From Isoetes taiwanensis (taxonomy: Eukaryota > Streptophyta > Lycopodiopsida > Isoetales > Isoetaceae), in the NCBI GenBank assembly GCA_021234155.1, contig JAJEKV010000266.1, positions 310,001 to 374,000 of the forward strand: DNA of 64,000 nucleotides, read 5' to 3'. Shown here in pieces: positions 22,570 to 32,737 of the stretch; the first letter of the stretch is position 1; the number at the start of each line of letters is the position of its first letter. Below the pieces are notes generated by a model. The model did no database searches. It saw only the letters and a list, made by a program, of their open reading frames with translations, and was not told the DNA's origin. Both the position numbers and the translations under genes were made by a program.

Positions 22570-23224
22570 TTGTTTTTTAAGGAGGCAATATTATTTGCCA
22601 TAGGGATTTCTAAAGCATGTTTTGAACACTTTCAATTCCAGGGAACAGCTGCAATTGAAATCGAGAAATGCAAGGGAACTGCACGAAAATGCTCTAGGCT
22701 CCAATGGAGGAAGTGTGAATGCTTGCTAGTGCACCCGTGCACCAGGTCAGTCTTTGTAGAGGGTATCATAATTGCAGTGGATCCATCTGATAGTCTGTGT
22801 GATCAAAGGCTTGGGGATGACCATCTAAGTGTTGGTATAGGAAAGCTGCTTATCGAGGTTGGTAACTTGTTGTCCCAAGGCACTACTAGTGATTGCATTG
22901 TATGCTCCGGGCTGCTAGAGTCTCAAGCCCAACTAAGATGGCCAATTAGACACATTATGGACAAGGATGACAAAGCACTTGAAGCCCCAGCCCAAGAAGA
23001 TACCCAAAAGCCCGAAAGAGGTCACGTGGAAGACTTGGTAGATGAAGAGTGCAAACAAAAAAGAGGCGCTATGTGTTTCACATGAGGCAACCCTACAAAA
23101 GAACCAAAGGTGTGAGGTGTGTCCTAGGGGATAATAGAAGGGCAGCAACCAAAGAAAACATGGAAGAAGTTCGGGAACGGGACTATTGTAATCTCGATTG
23201 CACTATAATATAATGTGGAAGACC
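22570..23224 (+). pseudogene. DUF7869-like transposase gene, 5' portion, copy 1
   Basis: A frame without an ATG near its start, preceded by an acceptor-like TTATAG, so probably an internal exon. It reads IEIEKCKG, WRKCECLLVHPCTR, VFVEGIIIAVDPSDSLCDQR and PIRHIMDKDDKA, then a frame change at the A-run near 23060 leads to HMRQPYKRTKG and ENMEEVRERDYCNLD. The gene is cut at 23224 by the Copia insertion and continues at 28553. The frame change is shared with copy 2. A role as the N-terminal DNA- or partner-binding part of the transposase is inferred only from position. Confidence 0.5.
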
Positions 23225-23939
23225 TGTTAAGAAAAGATGACCTTAGATAAATGCCTAGCAAAATAACTTATTTCCTTGAGTCACTTTGCTTATGAATTTT
23301 CAAGTTTGGGAGCCACAATATGGTCACTAATCCCAACTTGATCAAAGCAAGCCAATTTCAAATAATCACAAACAACTTCCTCTAGTGAGAGTGAAGCAAA
23401 TATAAGCACAAAATATTCTTAAGTTCGACCACACAATAATTCAAAGGTAACTTCAAATAGAACCATTAAAATAAACCTTAATGGTCACTGTAGCACTGCC
23501 ACTGTAGCTATGGTATTGACCAATATACTGTAGCTACAGTTGACCGTCGGCTTCCTGAGTAAATCGTCCTTCAAACATCTCCTCCATCATCTTATGAAGC
23601 CGTACCAGGCTAATACAACCTCCCCTGGATATATACAAGCAAATCCGGCGGTGTAGGAGCCGATCAAACTGCTAAACTGAGAAGAACTTCCATGCACATA
23701 TATCCCACAGGCCTGGTCATGATATCGGGCCTTTTTCCAAACCATTGAAACCAAGATTTAATAAACACTTCAATCTAGGTTCCATTTCGAGATTTAACAT
23801 TCAATCTCAACTCTATAGTGTAACCATAATGGGTATCATCATTTCTTGCTTTTTGATCCTTGTCTAACATCACAGAGATCACAGTTAGTCAGACAAATAG
23901 GTTCATCATTGTCAACTATAAGCTGAACAAATATTAACA
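23225..23939 (-). repeat. Copia-1 LTR (3' LTR on the minus strand)
   Basis: 715 bp, TGTTAA...TTAACA ends. Pairs with 27839-28552. Confidence 0.9.
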
Positions 23940-24045
23940 CTCCTCCTTCAGCTTATCAGTGACAATATTAAGATTGTTCCTAAACTGTTTAAATTTATTT
24001 TCTGCAAGAGCCTTTGTGAAAATATCAGCAATTTGTTTGGCAGTT

Positions 24046-24543
24046 TCAACATACCTCATTTGAATATATCCCTTGTCTGCTAGATCTCGATAAAGTGGAT
24101 ATTGGTTCAATGTGCTTGGTTCTCTCATGTGCAACTGGATTCTTAACAATAGCAATGCAGCTTTGGCTATCTGTCATAATCTCTACGGCTTCAACCTGTT
24201 CACATTTTAGCTCATCCAACAATCTCTTCAACCAAACAACCTCTTTGGCCACTAGAGAGGCAGCAGCATATTCTGCTTCAGCTGAACTCATGGCTATAGC
24301 AGACTGTTTTTTGCATTTCCAGTTTATGACTCCACCACCTAGAAAAATTGCAAAACCAGAGGTAGACTTTCTACATTCCAAGTCACCTCCCCAATCTGCA
24401 TCACTATAGGCCACCAATTTCAAATTGTCAGCATTATAACAAATTCCATGATGTTGAGTACCTTTCAAATATTTAAGCACCGCGTTTGGCAAAACATCGA
24501 GTTCTTTTGTGGGACTATGGCATTTTTCGCTTAATATATTCAC
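24046..24543 (-). pseudogene. Copia-1 RNase H region
   Basis: RNase H of the Copia pol. It contains YSDADWGGDLECRKSTSGF, AMSSAEAEYAAASLVAKEVV and the DSQSCIAIVKNPVAHERTKH segment. The frame then shifts, and 23934-24155 carries the last part (IQMRYVETAKQIADIFTKAL). The connection to RT runs through a short fragment at 24515-24733 (IPYRALVGCLLYLA). At least three frame breaks separate it from the RT frame. Confidence 0.85.
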
Positions 24544-24729
24544 AAAGATAGGCTATGTGCGGTCTCAGATCTTTGTTAGCCAAGTAGAGCAAACAACCTA
24601 CTAATGCTCTATAAGGAATGAGTTCCATATCTGCCATCTCCTCCTCAGTTTGATCTTTATTGTCAGTCAACCTGTGTCCTGGTAACATAGGAATTTTCAC
24701 AGCATTTGCATTCTCCAAGTTAAACACAT

Positions 24730-26820
24730 TCAAAGCATATTTTCCACATGTTTGCCTTGACTTAACTTCAAGATCTTTTCTTCTTTGTTTCTTGTTACTT
24801 CTATTCCCAAGAATTTTTTCAACTCACCAAGATCTGTCATTTGAAATCTGGATTTTAAGATGTTCTTACAATCATTCAAGACACTCATAGTATTGGCTAC
24901 CATTATGCAATCATCCACATAAAGTGCTATGATGCAAAAGTCATTTCCTTTTTCAAATCTGTATAAGTTCCCATCATTTCTTAATTTCTCAAAACTTTGT
25001 TCTTTCAAGAAATGATCTATGCATAAATACCATTCTCGTGGAGACTGTTTTAACCCATAGACAGCCCTATTTAATTTCCAAACCATATCTTTGTTTACCT
25101 CAAAACCAATTGGTTGTTTCATGTAGGCTTCTTCTTCAAGAGTGGCATTTAAGAATGCAGTCTTCACATCCATATGATGTAACTCCAACCCCAAAGTATT
25201 GGCCATTGCCAAAAGAACCCTGATACTAGTAAGTTTTACAATTGGTGAGTAAGTTTCCTCATAGTCTCTTCCCTTTTTCTGTGTAAAACCTTGTGCTACT
25301 AATCTTGCTTTGTATTTTCTTGTGCCATCAGGATTTTGTTTGATCCTAAATATCCACTTGCTGCCAATAATATTTTTCCCTTTTTCAGGATGAATAAGCT
25401 CATACGTTTGAGTGTCTTTAAAGGAGGCTAACTCCTCCTTCATAGCCTTTAGCCATTCAATTTTATTTGTGCTATTCTGCACATCTTCATAACTCTCTGG
25501 AACTAGCTCATTTTCAAGAATGGTCATAATTTGCTCATATGGTACTTCTTGTTTTCTTTCAATTCTCCTACTCCTACCTTCTTCAGTTCTGCCATATGGG
25601 ATATCACCTAATTTTGCTTCCTCTATTAGCTTTTCAGCTTGAGTTTTCTTCCCTTTTATTCTGCCTTCCTTAGCCTTTTCAATTTCAGGAACAACCTCTG
25701 CAGGTGGGACAGCCTCTGCTGGTAACACAGGCTCCTTAACTTCTTCTGCCCTTATCATTTCACTATCAGTGTTTATATCATAATTAACATTGTCTTTGTC
25801 TTCATTATCATCAAGATCTACATCTTGTTCCTTCCTTTCATTTGACCCAGCAGTTTGTTCCTTAATTTGGACCCCTTGTTTATGTCTGTCTTTATAAACA
25901 ACACCCTCATTAAAAAGGACGTCTCTACTAACTATAATGGTTTGACTTTCTGGAATAAAAATTCTGTAACCCTTAGACTCAGAGTCATATCCAACAAGAA
26001 ATCCAACTTCTGCCTTGTCATCTAATTTTTTCCTTAATTCCACAGGTTTATGAACATAACAAATGCAACCATATGTTTTAAACATATCAAGATTCAACCT
26101 TTCATTTGGATTCCAGACTAAATTTGGAATTTTACCCTTTAAGCTTGCAGATGGCAGCACATTTTGAACTTGAATTGCAGTTCTAAGGGCTTCCTCCCAT
26201 AAATTCCTTGGTAATCCACTTTGCTTTAGCATTGCTCTAATTGCATCCATGACTGTCCTGTTTTTCCTTTCAGCAACCCCATTTTGTTGGGGACTGTATC
26301 TACAAGTTAGTTGCCTCTTGATGCCATGTTTGATGCAAAAATGTCTGAATTTTTCTGATAAATATTCTCCCCCTCTGTCAGATCTTATGCACTTGAGTTT
26401 TTGGTCAGTTTCTCTTTCCATCTCAGCTACAAATTGTTTGAAAGCTTGAAGTGCTTGTGACTTTCTTGTCAAGCAATAAATTTTGCATCTTCTACTATAG
26501 TCATCAATGAATGTAATAAAATATCTATGATTTGTTCTACTTCTTACATTCAAAGGGCCACATAAATCTGTATGAACAAGTTCTAATACCTGACTTGTTT
26601 TTGATTCTCTTTTCTTGAAGGGTAATCGATTTAGTTTGCCAATTGCACACCCCTCACAAATTTGATTTACTTCATCATCACTGTAATTTATGGCACCTAA
26701 TTTCTTCAAGGCTTTTAGATTATGGAAGTGTGTGTGAGCTAATCTATTGTGCCACAATTCCAAATTTGGTTCTTGAATTACATTGACATTGCTTGCCACA
26801 AGACCATTCATTTGAAACAA
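24730..26820 (-). CDS. Copia-1 integrase and reverse transcriptase
   Basis: A 696-codon frame. Integrase: zinc-binding HNRLAHTHFHN...CEGCAIGK, core DLCGPLNV, IDDYSRRCKIY and the DDE glutamate in SPQQNGVAERKNRT. After an acidic linker comes RT: GSKWIFRIKQNPDGTRKYKA, VDVKTAFLN-type motif (HMDVKTAFLNATLEEE), VYGLKQSPREWY and catalytic YVDD within ALYVDDCIMVAN. All key catalytic residues are present. The frame ends at HVENML where the RNase H connection should start, so a full polyprotein is not made from this copy. Confidence 0.93.
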   Translation of the reverse strand: MFQMNGLVASNVNVIQEPNLELWHNRLAHTHFHNLKALKKLGAINYSDDEVNQICEGCAIGKLNRLPFKKRESKTSQVLELVHTDLCGPLNVRSRTNHRYFITFIDDYSRRCKIYCLTRKSQALQAFKQFVAEMERETDQKLKCIRSDRGGEYLSEKFRHFCIKHGIKRQLTCRYSPQQNGVAERKNRTVMDAIRAMLKQSGLPRNLWEEALRTAIQVQNVLPSASLKGKIPNLVWNPNERLNLDMFKTYGCICYVHKPVELRKKLDDKAEVGFLVGYDSESKGYRIFIPESQTIIVSRDVLFNEGVVYKDRHKQGVQIKEQTAGSNERKEQDVDLDDNEDKDNVNYDINTDSEMIRAEEVKEPVLPAEAVPPAEVVPEIEKAKEGRIKGKKTQAEKLIEEAKLGDIPYGRTEEGRSRRIERKQEVPYEQIMTILENELVPESYEDVQNSTNKIEWLKAMKEELASFKDTQTYELIHPEKGKNIIGSKWIFRIKQNPDGTRKYKARLVAQGFTQKKGRDYEETYSPIVKLTSIRVLLAMANTLGLELHHMDVKTAFLNATLEEEAYMKQPIGFEVNKDMVWKLNRAVYGLKQSPREWYLCIDHFLKEQSFEKLRNDGNLYRFEKGNDFCIIALYVDDCIMVANTMSVLNDCKNILKSRFQMTDLGELKKFLGIEVTRNKEEKILKLSQGKHVENML

Positions 26821-27816
26821 ATTCCCAACTCTTTTTTGCTCGAAATTTCAGAATTCCATTCATAAGCACATTACACTCTTTTTTTGAGTCAAAAGTGACT
26901 TTATATCCTAAGTCAACAAGTCGACTTACGTAAATCAAATTTTTAATGATTCTTGGCACACACAAAACTTCTTCAATATTTACAATCTTCCCATCCAAAT
27001 CTTCAAGTTGTAATAGCCCTTTGCCATGGATTTCGAGTTAAGGCTCCATTTCCAACTTGAATTTGCTTAGAGTTTGTTGGGGACAAATTTCTAAGCAATT
27101 TGGTGACTTTACAACCGATCTTTCAGCTCAGAATCAACTACAAGCGGTCGAGTTATCAGAATTATATTTTTCATGAATAATGCAAAAAGTATTGGTTACC
27201 TCCTCATCTTGATCACCAATTTCAACTTTGCCTTTATCCTCAACTTCTCTAGTTAAGTATGCCTTTTCAATGTTCCTTCCTCGACCTCTGTTTGAACTTC
27301 CTCCCCTTTCCCTACCAGATTTCTTTGGAGTAGGACATTTTGCAGCCATATGTCCTCTCCCTCCACAATTAAAGCAATTGAACTCTTTTTCCCTTTTTAA
27401 TTTTGGGCACTCATTTTTGTAGTGCCCCTGCTCATGACACTGATAACAAGTGACTTTATCCTTCCTTTTAATGAATAATACTTCAGGATTTTCTTGATTT
27501 TTGCTTGGAGTGATTTCCCTGCACTAAACTCCTCCTCGGCCGGGGCTACTTGTACTTTTTACTGCTTTGCATCTTCGCTATTACCAAAGACCTTTAGAAG
27601 TTTGTCCTGCTCCTCCCCCGCCCCGATTCCCCGGGCTGAGCGATTGACCAAACCCCACATTGCTAATCGCTTACTGTGATTGGTAGGATTTACCAGTTCC
27701 CACAAGTCTTCTACCTCTAAGATATGAATCATGGCATCCTTCCACACTTGGAAACCAGGTCCACCCTTGTAGACCTCCACCTGATTCAGAAGACTAGCCC
27801 CAAATCTGCTAGACAC
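26744..27816 (-). pseudogene. Copia-1 gag and protease remnants
   Basis: Minus-strand pieces: gag amino end 27559-27816 (GPGFQVWKDAMIHILE and ELVNPTNHSKRLAMWGL), two CCHC zinc knuckles at about 27330-27460 (HYKNECPKLK..., CFNCGGRGHMAAKCPTPKK) and the end of the protease region 26744-26998 (EEVLCVPRIIKNLIYVSRL). Only about 90 codons separate the gag start from the knuckles, against some 200 or more in intact Copia gag, so an internal deletion is likely. Stop codons lie between the pieces. Confidence 0.8.
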
Positions 27817-27838
27817 ATATCAGTAGCTCGATACCCTT

Positions 27839-28552
27839 CGTTAAGGAAAGATGACCTTAGATAAATGCCTAGCAAAATAACTTATTTCCTTGAGTCACTT
27901 TGCTTATGAATTTTCAAGTTTGGGAGCCACAATATGGTCACTAATCCCAACTTGATCAAAGCAAGCCAATTTCAAATAATCACAAACAACTTCCCTAGTG
28001 AGAGTGAAGCAAATATAAGCACAAAATATTCTTAAGTTCACCACACAATAATTCAAAGGTAACTTCAAATAGAACCATTAAAATAAACCTTAATGGTCAT
28101 CAGTAGCATCGCTAATCGTAGCTATGGTATTGACCAATATATCAGTAGCTTCTGATTGACCGGCTTCTGAGTAAATCGTCCTTCAAACATCTCCTCCATC
28201 ATCTTATGAAGCCCAGTGCTGGGCTAATACAACCTCCCCGGATATATACAAGCAAATCCAGCGGTGTAGGAGCCGATCAAACTGCTAAACTGAGAAGAAC
28301 TTCCATGCACATATATCCCACAGGCCTGGTCATGATATCGGGCCTTTTTCCAAACCATTGAAACCAAGATTTAATAAACACTTCAATCTAGGTTCCATTT
28401 CGAGATTTAACATTCAATCTCAACTCTATAGTGTAACCATAATGGGTATCATCATTTCTTGCTTTTTGATCCTTGTCTAACATCACAGAGATCACAGTTA
28501 GTCAGACAAATAGGTTCATCATTGTCAACTATAAGCTGAACAAATATTAACA
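27839..28552 (-). repeat. Copia-1 LTR (5' LTR on the minus strand)
   Basis: 714 bp, begins CGTTAA (one change from TGTTAA) and ends TTAACA. Differs from the other LTR in blocks around 28100-28160 and 28210-28260, again at CTG/CAG words. Confidence 0.88.
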
Positions 28553-29533
28553 AGACCTGGATGAGATAAGGTCTCAATACAATGGGCAACTCCAGAAGGA
28601 GAGGATTAATTTCATCTACTCCCTGTTTGGAAATTCCTATTATAATGATGTGTCAGGGATACTGCTATATCAGTTGAAGGGCCAAAAAGGTATGTATGAG
28701 AGAATTAAGATGGATCTTTGGCATGCCCAAAACATCTTTCTATAGATATTGTGAAAAGGTGAGGGGAGGAGCTAAAGTGTTCTCTTATGGGAATACTTGC
28801 GCTTTGAAAACCTGAGCAAACTCCTTGAGAGCCGTTGCAGTGTTTGAAAGCTTTGTGAGATACATCTCTCAATCTATGCCTCATTAAGTCCAAAGTGAAT
28901 GAGCATAGTGTTAAAATAGTCCAGAGAATATTGCCACATCGTTATATCTAAAAGGAGTGTCTTAAAGAGGTAAATGTAATTCCAAAAGCCACAAGGGGAC
29001 GGGCTCTTTCTCAATCAACTTTTAGCATGGTATGAAAAAGTCACTTCTCTGATGTGGTTGCTTCACAACAAATGCCTTTCTCTAAGTGCAAAACTTGTAT
29101 TCAACTGAAGGATACACTTGCATCAACAATTATTGAGAAGGAAAGGATGGCAATCAGAGAGCAATTTGCAGATCACCAGTCAGACCAAATATCATGTAGG
29201 TGGCTTTACTGGCAATGGAGAACATTTTCAAAAATGCAGCCTGATAGATATCTGTGTTTGATTCATGATAAAATGGACTTGCACAAGACTTTCTTGCCAA
29301 AGTTAGATCCTCTGCCCAAGCATTGTCAAAATGCTTTTCAAATGAAAGTAAGCTCGGCATGGATTTTAATTCACGGACATGGCACTGGCACATATGGACA
29401 TTTTGTGCTTGATCTTTGGAAGGACGACCCGAACTTCCATGTGAACTCCATTTTCAAGTGCTTGAGAACACTTGAGAGAGGAACTATAGAGGGGAGGAGA
29501 TACTCTCCCTTAGCCCCTATTTTTATGCTTTAA
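28553..29533 (+). pseudogene. DUF7869-like transposase gene, central portion, copy 1
   Basis: Continuation after the Copia insertion. First DLDEIRSQYNGQLQKERINF, YSLFGNSYYNDVSGILLYQL and a helix-turn-helix-like RELRWIFGMPKTSFYRY. Then, after about 170 bp with no shared frame, SKCKTCIQLKDTLASTI, YWQWRTFSKMQPDRYLCLIH, the DKMD motif, KTFLPKLDPLPKH and HGHGTGTYGHF. These motifs match the order I know for DUF7869-type proteins (CxxC, DxMD, HGHG.G.Y). Copy 1 has a stop (CTGAGC) where copy 2 reads CAGAGC at 62520, so this copy is inactive or misassembled. Confidence 0.6.
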
Positions 29534-30010
29534 TGGGTGATCATCCACTCATATATCAAAGGCAAATAAGAGAGCTGACTTCAAAAGTATCAAAAGATAC
29601 AAAGAGGACATGGGATGAGTTTCCAATACATGGAAAACACCTGTAGGAAAAATTGCGTTTAGCTTGATAATGGTTGGAATGAAAACAAGAACAGATTGAT
29701 GTTTGGGGCAATGTCATACTTAATAGCAATAGGGGTCTTCAAGATTGTGAAAGCGGGATTTATAATGGTAGGCCACACACGTGATGATATAGATGCATTT
29801 TTGGAACCTTCTCTACTAAGCTTAGGAGAGAGAATGTGGCAACTCTCCCTGAACTCATGGAAATGTTTGAGAACTACACTGATCCTAATCCCATGGCATT
29901 CTTGGTGGACGAGGTTGCAGATTAAAAATCATTTGTAGAGGGGTTTTTGTTGGAGGGTAAAGATCAGTTGACTGGGCACAGTAAGCCACTACAATTCAAG
30001 TTCTGAGTTA
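29534..30010 (+). pseudogene. DUF7869-like transposase gene, catalytic C-terminal portion, copy 1
   Basis: Frame-shifted continuation. After LTSKVSKDTKRTWDEFPIHG comes the LDNGWNENKN motif (about 29660-29700), then GAMSYLIAIGVFKI, and IMVGHTRDDIDAFLEPSL, followed by a shift into NPMAFLVDEVAD. The DN....NKN and VGHT..DID motifs are the second and third acidic motifs of the DUF7869 type. Together with DKMD they could be an RNase H-fold DDE/D triad; that catalytic assignment is inference. The stop-and-shift before LDN is shared by copy 2. Confidence 0.55.
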
Positions 30011-30428
30011 GAGATGGAATACCAATCATGCAGTATAAATGGAGGCCATCTGATAAGTTGTAGATGCATGTGCAAGACATTGAGTTATGACAAAGGGGCC
30101 CTAAGGGTGAAACGCTTCTCCCAACAGGGAGCCAAAACTAATTCCCCCTTTCAAAAAGGTCAAAGACTCTACCCAGCTGGTGAATGGCATCCGGGACTAT
30201 ATAACACATTGGGGAGAGGTTCGTGAGGGAAAGCACGCATCAACACTCAAGCAAAGTCACATGGAATCCTTAATCAATTATTAAGAAAAGGTTGTGACAT
30301 ATCTAGAATCTGAGCAGCCGTGCATGGAAAGGTTAAGAGATGGTTTCTTGCCAGAGACTAGGTGGGAGGGTTTTGATGGAGCAAGCACATCAAAGAAAGC
30401 TTGTCCAAGCAATGGCTCCAAGTAGTGG

Positions 30429-30698
30429 GTGGGAAACAAGGCGTCCAAGCTGAAGTGGTTTGATCTTCCAGAATGGGATCCTTTCGAAGACATCAAGGAG
30501 GGCTACTTTGTGTTAGTCAGGCCTGATGATGAGGATTTCCCAATATGGTTGGGAGTGGCACTCACTGACGTTACTACTACCATGCCTGATGGAGAAGAGC
30601 TGCGTCCTGGATTCCAAATTCAGGAGCTCGTTGGGAGGCAAAAGAAAGGAATAGTACACCGACTGTTGGGAGAAAAAATGGAAGGCAAATCCAGCTAA
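30429..30698 (+). pseudogene. Probable C-terminal module of the DUF7869-like protein
   Basis: An 89-codon frame reading SKLKWFDLPEWDPFEDIKEG, YFVLVRPDDEDFPIWLGVAL and FQIQELVGRQKKG. The FVLVRP...P.WLG pattern is like small beta-barrel modules that often end such transposase-like proteins. It lies about 430 bp after the catalytic part, with degenerate coding sequence between (IMQYKWRPSDK and a PETRWEGFDGAS-like stretch). Identity is tentative. Confidence 0.4.
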
Positions 30699-30840
30699 CC
30701 CTGTGAGACGAGAATTGGTGGAGTGTGTGGTGTGGTCATACCCTACTTGTCACACTGCAAAAGACGAAACATATAAGATCTCCAAAAGAGAGAGGGACAA
30801 AGCCATGAGCAATCTCCATGCTATATGATTGTATGAGAGT

Positions 30841-31589
30841 AGATAGCATTCTATGTCAACTTGTAAGTGTTTGAACTTTTTAAAGACATTTTGTTTCAAT
30901 ATTATGTAGAACTTTCATCAACCAGCAGGTCTTAATGTATGATATGAGAATCTAGTAGTGCTTCAAAGTAAATCACAAATTTTTTGTGGCGTCCCACTTT
31001 AATTGCATGAGGCCCAACTGTTGGAATGTGTCCCTCTTTAATGTAATGTGACTTCAGAAAAAATAATGATGAACATGACATAGAACAAAAAGGTGAAGCT
31101 AAAACCTTAATATAACAGAGCCTATAAAAGCATGTTCGTTCCTCACATCCAAGCATCCTTCCCTGTCGATCATTCAAAGATGGGTCCATTCTTCAAGAAC
31201 AGGGGCAAGAAGGCCAAATTCATTGTTCTTTCTAGCCACAACCCAGGCTTCTGTGCCTTATGCTTCTAAAATTGCCTTGAGGCCTGAAGCTCTTCTGCCA
31301 TGCCATGCCATTCCGTGAAGCTTCACCACAGCTGAAGAAGAAAGTGCTTGAGCAAGATTGAAGATGATTGAACCAAGCTCGGTGGCCCAACATGAGCTGC
31401 AACTCTACCCTAACAACATACTACGACTGCCCATTCTTTTGCCACCATTGTCTGATATGCAGCCCTAAATCTGAGCCATCCGATCTAGGATGAGATTCAA
31501 GATAGACATACAAGTCGCATTTAATTAAAGTGGGTCAAATCTCGCAATTTGGGACTCGGGCTGAAAATGGGACTCATACAGAAAAAAAA
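30841..31589. other. Intergenic, no gene recognised
   Basis: Sequence after the transposase remnant. No domain-bearing ORF. The right boundary of the DUF7869-type element may be in here, but no inverted terminal repeat was found. Confidence 0.45.
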
Positions 31590-31945
31590 AAAGAGGGGAG
31601 GGAGAGGGGGCACACCTTGATAAGGAGAAGGGTAGGAGGAGAAAGAGGGAGGAGCCACACGCTTGAAGAGGGGAAGAGGATAAGTTGGAAGAAGGGGCAA
31701 GGGTGGAGAGGGGAGGAGAGCAAAAGGGCAAAGGAGGAGGGGGGGAGGGGCAAAGAGGGCAAAAAAGAGGAGGGGAGGGGCAAAGGGGGGAGGAGCAAAG
31801 GAGGGAGCCGGGGAGGGCAAGGGGGGAGGGGCAAAGGAAGGAGGGAGGGAGGGAGGGAGGGGAGGGAGGGAGGCAAAGGGGCAAAAAGGGGCAAAAGGGG
31901 AGAGCAAGGAGGAACGGAGGGGCAAAAGGGGCAAGCCCTCCCCCT
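31590..31945. repeat. Purine-rich (G/A) tract
   Basis: About 350 bp that is almost entirely purine on the plus strand, with runs such as GGAGGGAGGGAGGGAGGG (31837-31855) and recurring GGGGCAAAG words. G-runs could form quadruplexes and the tract could form triplex DNA. The Pro-rich and Arg/Gly-rich ORFs on both strands are by-products of composition. Confidence 0.9.
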
Positions 31946-31954
31946 CCAAAAAGT

Positions 31955-32075
31955 ATTAATTATTAATATATAATCAATAATTAATTAAGATAATTAGATT
32001 AATTAAGCTAATTAATTAATCAAATATAAATTAAATTAAATCAATACTCCATTTAAAACCTTTCGACCCACTAGT
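31955..32075. repeat. AT-rich TAAT/TTAA tract
   Basis: Imperfect ATTAATTA repeats directly right of the purine tract. No gene. Confidence 0.8.
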
Positions 32076-32097
32076 CGAAAGAAATTTAATTCCAAAG

Positions 32098-32737
32098 ACA
32101 CACGGACTAATACTTACAACAAAGGGAGAGGGCATAAAAGGGCACAAAACAAAGGGCACTTGAGATCCACACGTGGCCGAGGCCATGACGAAGAAGGTAG
32201 TCCGATAACAATGCGACCCAAAGCAAAGGTGGTCAAGCTTGTGGGCGCAACCGACGCGTGGCGGTCATCTGAAACCCAAATGAGTCTAACAGAGAGGAAG
32301 TAAGTGCCTGAGAGCGCGCAACGCAGTAATGTTACGAGGGTAGCGTAGTTTTGAGGCCAAAGATTTCAGCTATGGTGGTGTAAACGACGGCCCACAAGCC
32401 CCGTAAGGAAGACCCACCAACAGAGCCAAAGGAATGTGAGCCCAAAGCACCGGGTTTCCCTGCCACGGATTCCCCGACCACCGCCAACAAGAGCGGCCTC
32501 GGTACTCCCTTTTTAAGCAGATGATCCGCCAAGTAGCGCACCCTACCCCCCTCCGTGAAATCCCATATGCTGTGATTAATTTAACGTGTTTGTGTGGAGA
32601 TCCAAGTAGCCCGGCGCCTATGCCGCTTCTTTTGATTGTTGTATTTGTATGGGCTGATCCTTACGGACTAATACTTACAACAAAGGGAGAGGCAGATAAA
32701 AGGGCACAAACAGGGGCACTTGAGATCCACACGGACT
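32098..32737. repeat. 75-bp direct repeats flanking about 490 bp
   Basis: 32098-32172 and 32663-32737 share CGGACTAATACTTACAACAA, AAAGGGCACAAA and CACTTGAGATCCACACG. The intervening GC-richer stretch has no recognised gene. This could be a small solo element or a local duplication. Confidence 0.65.

Larger units (their letters stand above)
23225..28552 (-). mobile_element. Copia LTR retrotransposon 1, inserted in the DUF7869-type element
   Basis: LTRs 23225-23939 and 27839-28552 flank an internal region coding on the minus strand. Target duplication AGACC at 23220-23224 and 28553-28557. The copy-2 locus (about 62262) has a single AGACC with no insertion. Domain order gag, zinc knuckles, protease, integrase, RT, RNase H on the minus strand is that of Copia. 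On the minus strand the PPT is CTGAAGGAGGAG next to the 3' LTR, and the bases after the 5' LTR (GGGTATCGAGC) resemble the initiator-Met tRNA primer site of Copia elements. The gag is much shorter than normal and the pol frame is broken, so this copy is not autonomous. Confidence 0.92.
8283..30840 (+). mobile_element. DUF7869-like transposon, copy 1, with nested PLE and Copia insertions
   Basis: Three segments (8283-11030, 21667-23224, 28553-29740) match, in order, a continuous stretch at 58018-64000. Between them lie a Penelope-like element and a Copia element, which are absent from the other copy. Beyond 29740 the sequence continues with transposase coding remnants to about 30700. Terminal inverted repeats were not identified; 8283 is the left limit of homology between copies, and the right end is a guess from the end of coding similarity. 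The shared content from left to right is a minus-strand ORF region, an exon-like plus-strand ORF, a palindromic minisatellite, a T-run, a tandem 64-bp repeat, a TTAATG array, then the transposase-like gene. Confidence 0.7.

Noticed and set aside
28212-28226. GCCCAGTGCTGGGC hairpin as another Helitron end
   Set aside because: It lies inside the Copia-1 LTR, replaces a different word in the partner LTR, and no CTRR-T follows.
31521-31973. Long Pro-rich and Gly/Arg-rich ORFs on both strands
   Set aside because: They run in all frames through a polypurine tract and reflect composition only.
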